From contig CAKUFK010000014.1 of NCBI GenBank assembly GCA_934647945.1, positions 1 to 64,000 of the forward strand: a stretch of DNA of 64,000 nucleotides, in the 5' to 3' direction. Source of the stretch: an uncultured Eubacteriales bacterium (lineage in GTDB: Bacteria; Bacillota; Clostridia; Oscillospirales; Acutalibacteraceae). The notes under the pieces are model-generated. The model saw only the letters and a list, made by a program, of their open reading frames with translations. It had not been told where the DNA came from and searched no databases. A program made the translations under genes and the position numbers. Of this stretch, positions 63,186-64,000 are shown in pieces; the first letter of the stretch is position 1, and each line of letters opens with the position of its first letter.

Positions 63186-64000
63186 ATGGAAACAATCTCA
63201 GTCGTCGTGCCCTGTTACAACGAGGTGGAGGCCATCCCGCTGTTCTACCAGGAAATCTGCCGGATCTCCGATTTGATGCCGGAATATGTGTTTGAATACG
63301 TGTTTGTCAACGACGGTTCCAAGGATGCCACCCTGTCCCGGATCAAGGAGATGGCCCAGACCGACAGCCGGGTCAAATACCTCTCCCTTTCCCGCAATTT
63401 TGGGAAAGAAGCCGCCATGTATGCGGGCCTTCGCTACGCCTCGGGGGATTATGTGGCGATCATGGACGCAGATTTGCAGGATCCGCCCGCCCTGTTGCCC
63501 GAGATGATGCGGGGCATCCGCGACGAGGGGTATGACTGCGTGGCCACCCGAAGGGTGACACGCAAGGGAGAGCCGGCAGTCCGGTCCTTCTTCGCCCGTT
63601 TGTTTTACCGGCTCATCCGGAAATTGTCCAAGACCGAAATCATGGACGGCGCCCGGGACTACCGGCTTCTCACACGGCAATATGTTGATTCCTTGCTGGA
63701 ACTCGGTGAATACAACCGTTTTTCCAAGGGCTTGTTCGGATGGTGCGGCTTCGACACCAAATGGATCGAATTCGAAAATGCGGAGAGGGCTGCAGGGGAG
63801 ACCAAGTGGTCCTTTTGGAAATTGTTTTTGTACAGCATCGACGGCATTGTTGCGTTTTCTACGGTACCGCTGGCCGTCGCGGCGCTCATGGGGGTGCTTT
63901 TCTGTTTTTTGGCGTTCGTCTTCCTGATCGTCATCTTTGTGCGGGCGCTGATTTTCGGGGATCCGGTCGCGGGATGGCCCTCTCTTGTGTGCATCATCCT
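63186..64000 (+). CDS. Glycosyltransferase family 2, GtrB/DPM-like (partial)
   Basis: The gene runs past the right edge; 271 codons are visible from ATG 63186, which follows GGAGGGG. The GT-A domain starts METISVVVPCYNEVEA, with the metal motif DADLQDPPALLPEM and the acceptor-site motif GARDYRLLTRQYVD. A hydrophobic segment (AALMGVLFCFLAFVFLIVIF) begins the C-terminal membrane part. Such enzymes move a sugar onto undecaprenyl phosphate for wall or surface-polymer decoration. Confidence 0.9.
   Translation, partial: METISVVVPCYNEVEAIPLFYQEICRISDLMPEYVFEYVFVNDGSKDATLSRIKEMAQTDSRVKYLSLSRNFGKEAAMYAGLRYASGDYVAIMDADLQDPPALLPEMMRGIRDEGYDCVATRRVTRKGEPAVRSFFARLFYRLIRKLSKTEIMDGARDYRLLTRQYVDSLLELGEYNRFSKGLFGWCGFDTKWIEFENAERAAGETKWSFWKLFLYSIDGIVAFSTVPLAVAALMGVLFCFLAFVFLIVIFVRALIFGDPVAGWPSLVCII

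Overview
The window looks like the chromosome of a Gram-positive, gut-type clostridium, most like Oscillospirales/Ruminococcaceae. This is inferred from the GC-rich low-GC-phylum gene content: AddAB instead of RecBCD, RNase Y with YmdB, PyrK/PyrD type 1B, NADP-type GdhA, diaminopimelate dehydrogenase and strong AGGAGG ribosome sites. Species cannot be named from sequence alone.

Positions 1 to about 20.5 kb are the right part of a siphovirus-type prophage, entered inside the terminase gene. In order: terminase end, portal, ClpP-like protease, HK97 capsid, four head-tail connector genes, tail tube, a tail chaperone pair joined by a -1 frameshift site (A AAA AAC at 5873), tape measure, distal tail, tail endopeptidase, three tail-tip/fibre proteins, holin, amidase, then an HTH/zinc-ribbon protein, a SHOCT protein and two overlapping large serine recombinase genes. 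Its right edge lies between 20480 and 20780.

20.7-23 kb: a transcription unit on the minus strand with tRNA-Ser(UGA), diaminopimelate dehydrogenase and tRNA-Ser(GCU), ended by a terminator, followed by an AraC regulator. 23-30.5 kb: addB, a Nudix gene and addA (double-strand break repair). 30.7-37.9 kb: an SDR epimerase, phosphate transport (pit plus a PhoU-like partner), a DUF3810 membrane metallopeptidase-like protein, a DUF6062 protein, an OGG-type DNA glycosylase with an altered catalytic residue, and fructose-bisphosphate aldolase. 38.3-40.3 kb: a three-gene operon of a small protein, a sigma-70-like protein and a Shedu-like (DUF4263) nuclease, a probable defence locus. 40.4-45.4 kb: a very large secreted choice-of-anchor-L/Ig-like surface protein and a 70-residue companion. 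45.7-50 kb: an acetyltransferase, a two-component system and glutamate dehydrogenase.

50.2-60.4 kb is a pyrimidine operon: pyrC, rmuC, pyrF, carA, carB, pyrK, pyrD. It supplies every step to UMP except aspartate carbamoyltransferase and orotate phosphoribosyltransferase, which are not in the window. The carA product has lost all three glutaminase catalytic residues (Cys to Gly, His to Glu, Glu to Ser), so the carbamoyl-phosphate synthase should run on free ammonia. A 500-base palindrome-rich gap splits the operon between rmuC and pyrF. The window closes with rny, ymdB and a glycosyltransferase cut by the right edge.

The most unusual items are the glutaminase-dead CarA, the OGG protein with Arg at the catalytic Lys position, the sigma-like/Shedu operon, and the ddh gene between two tRNA-Ser genes.
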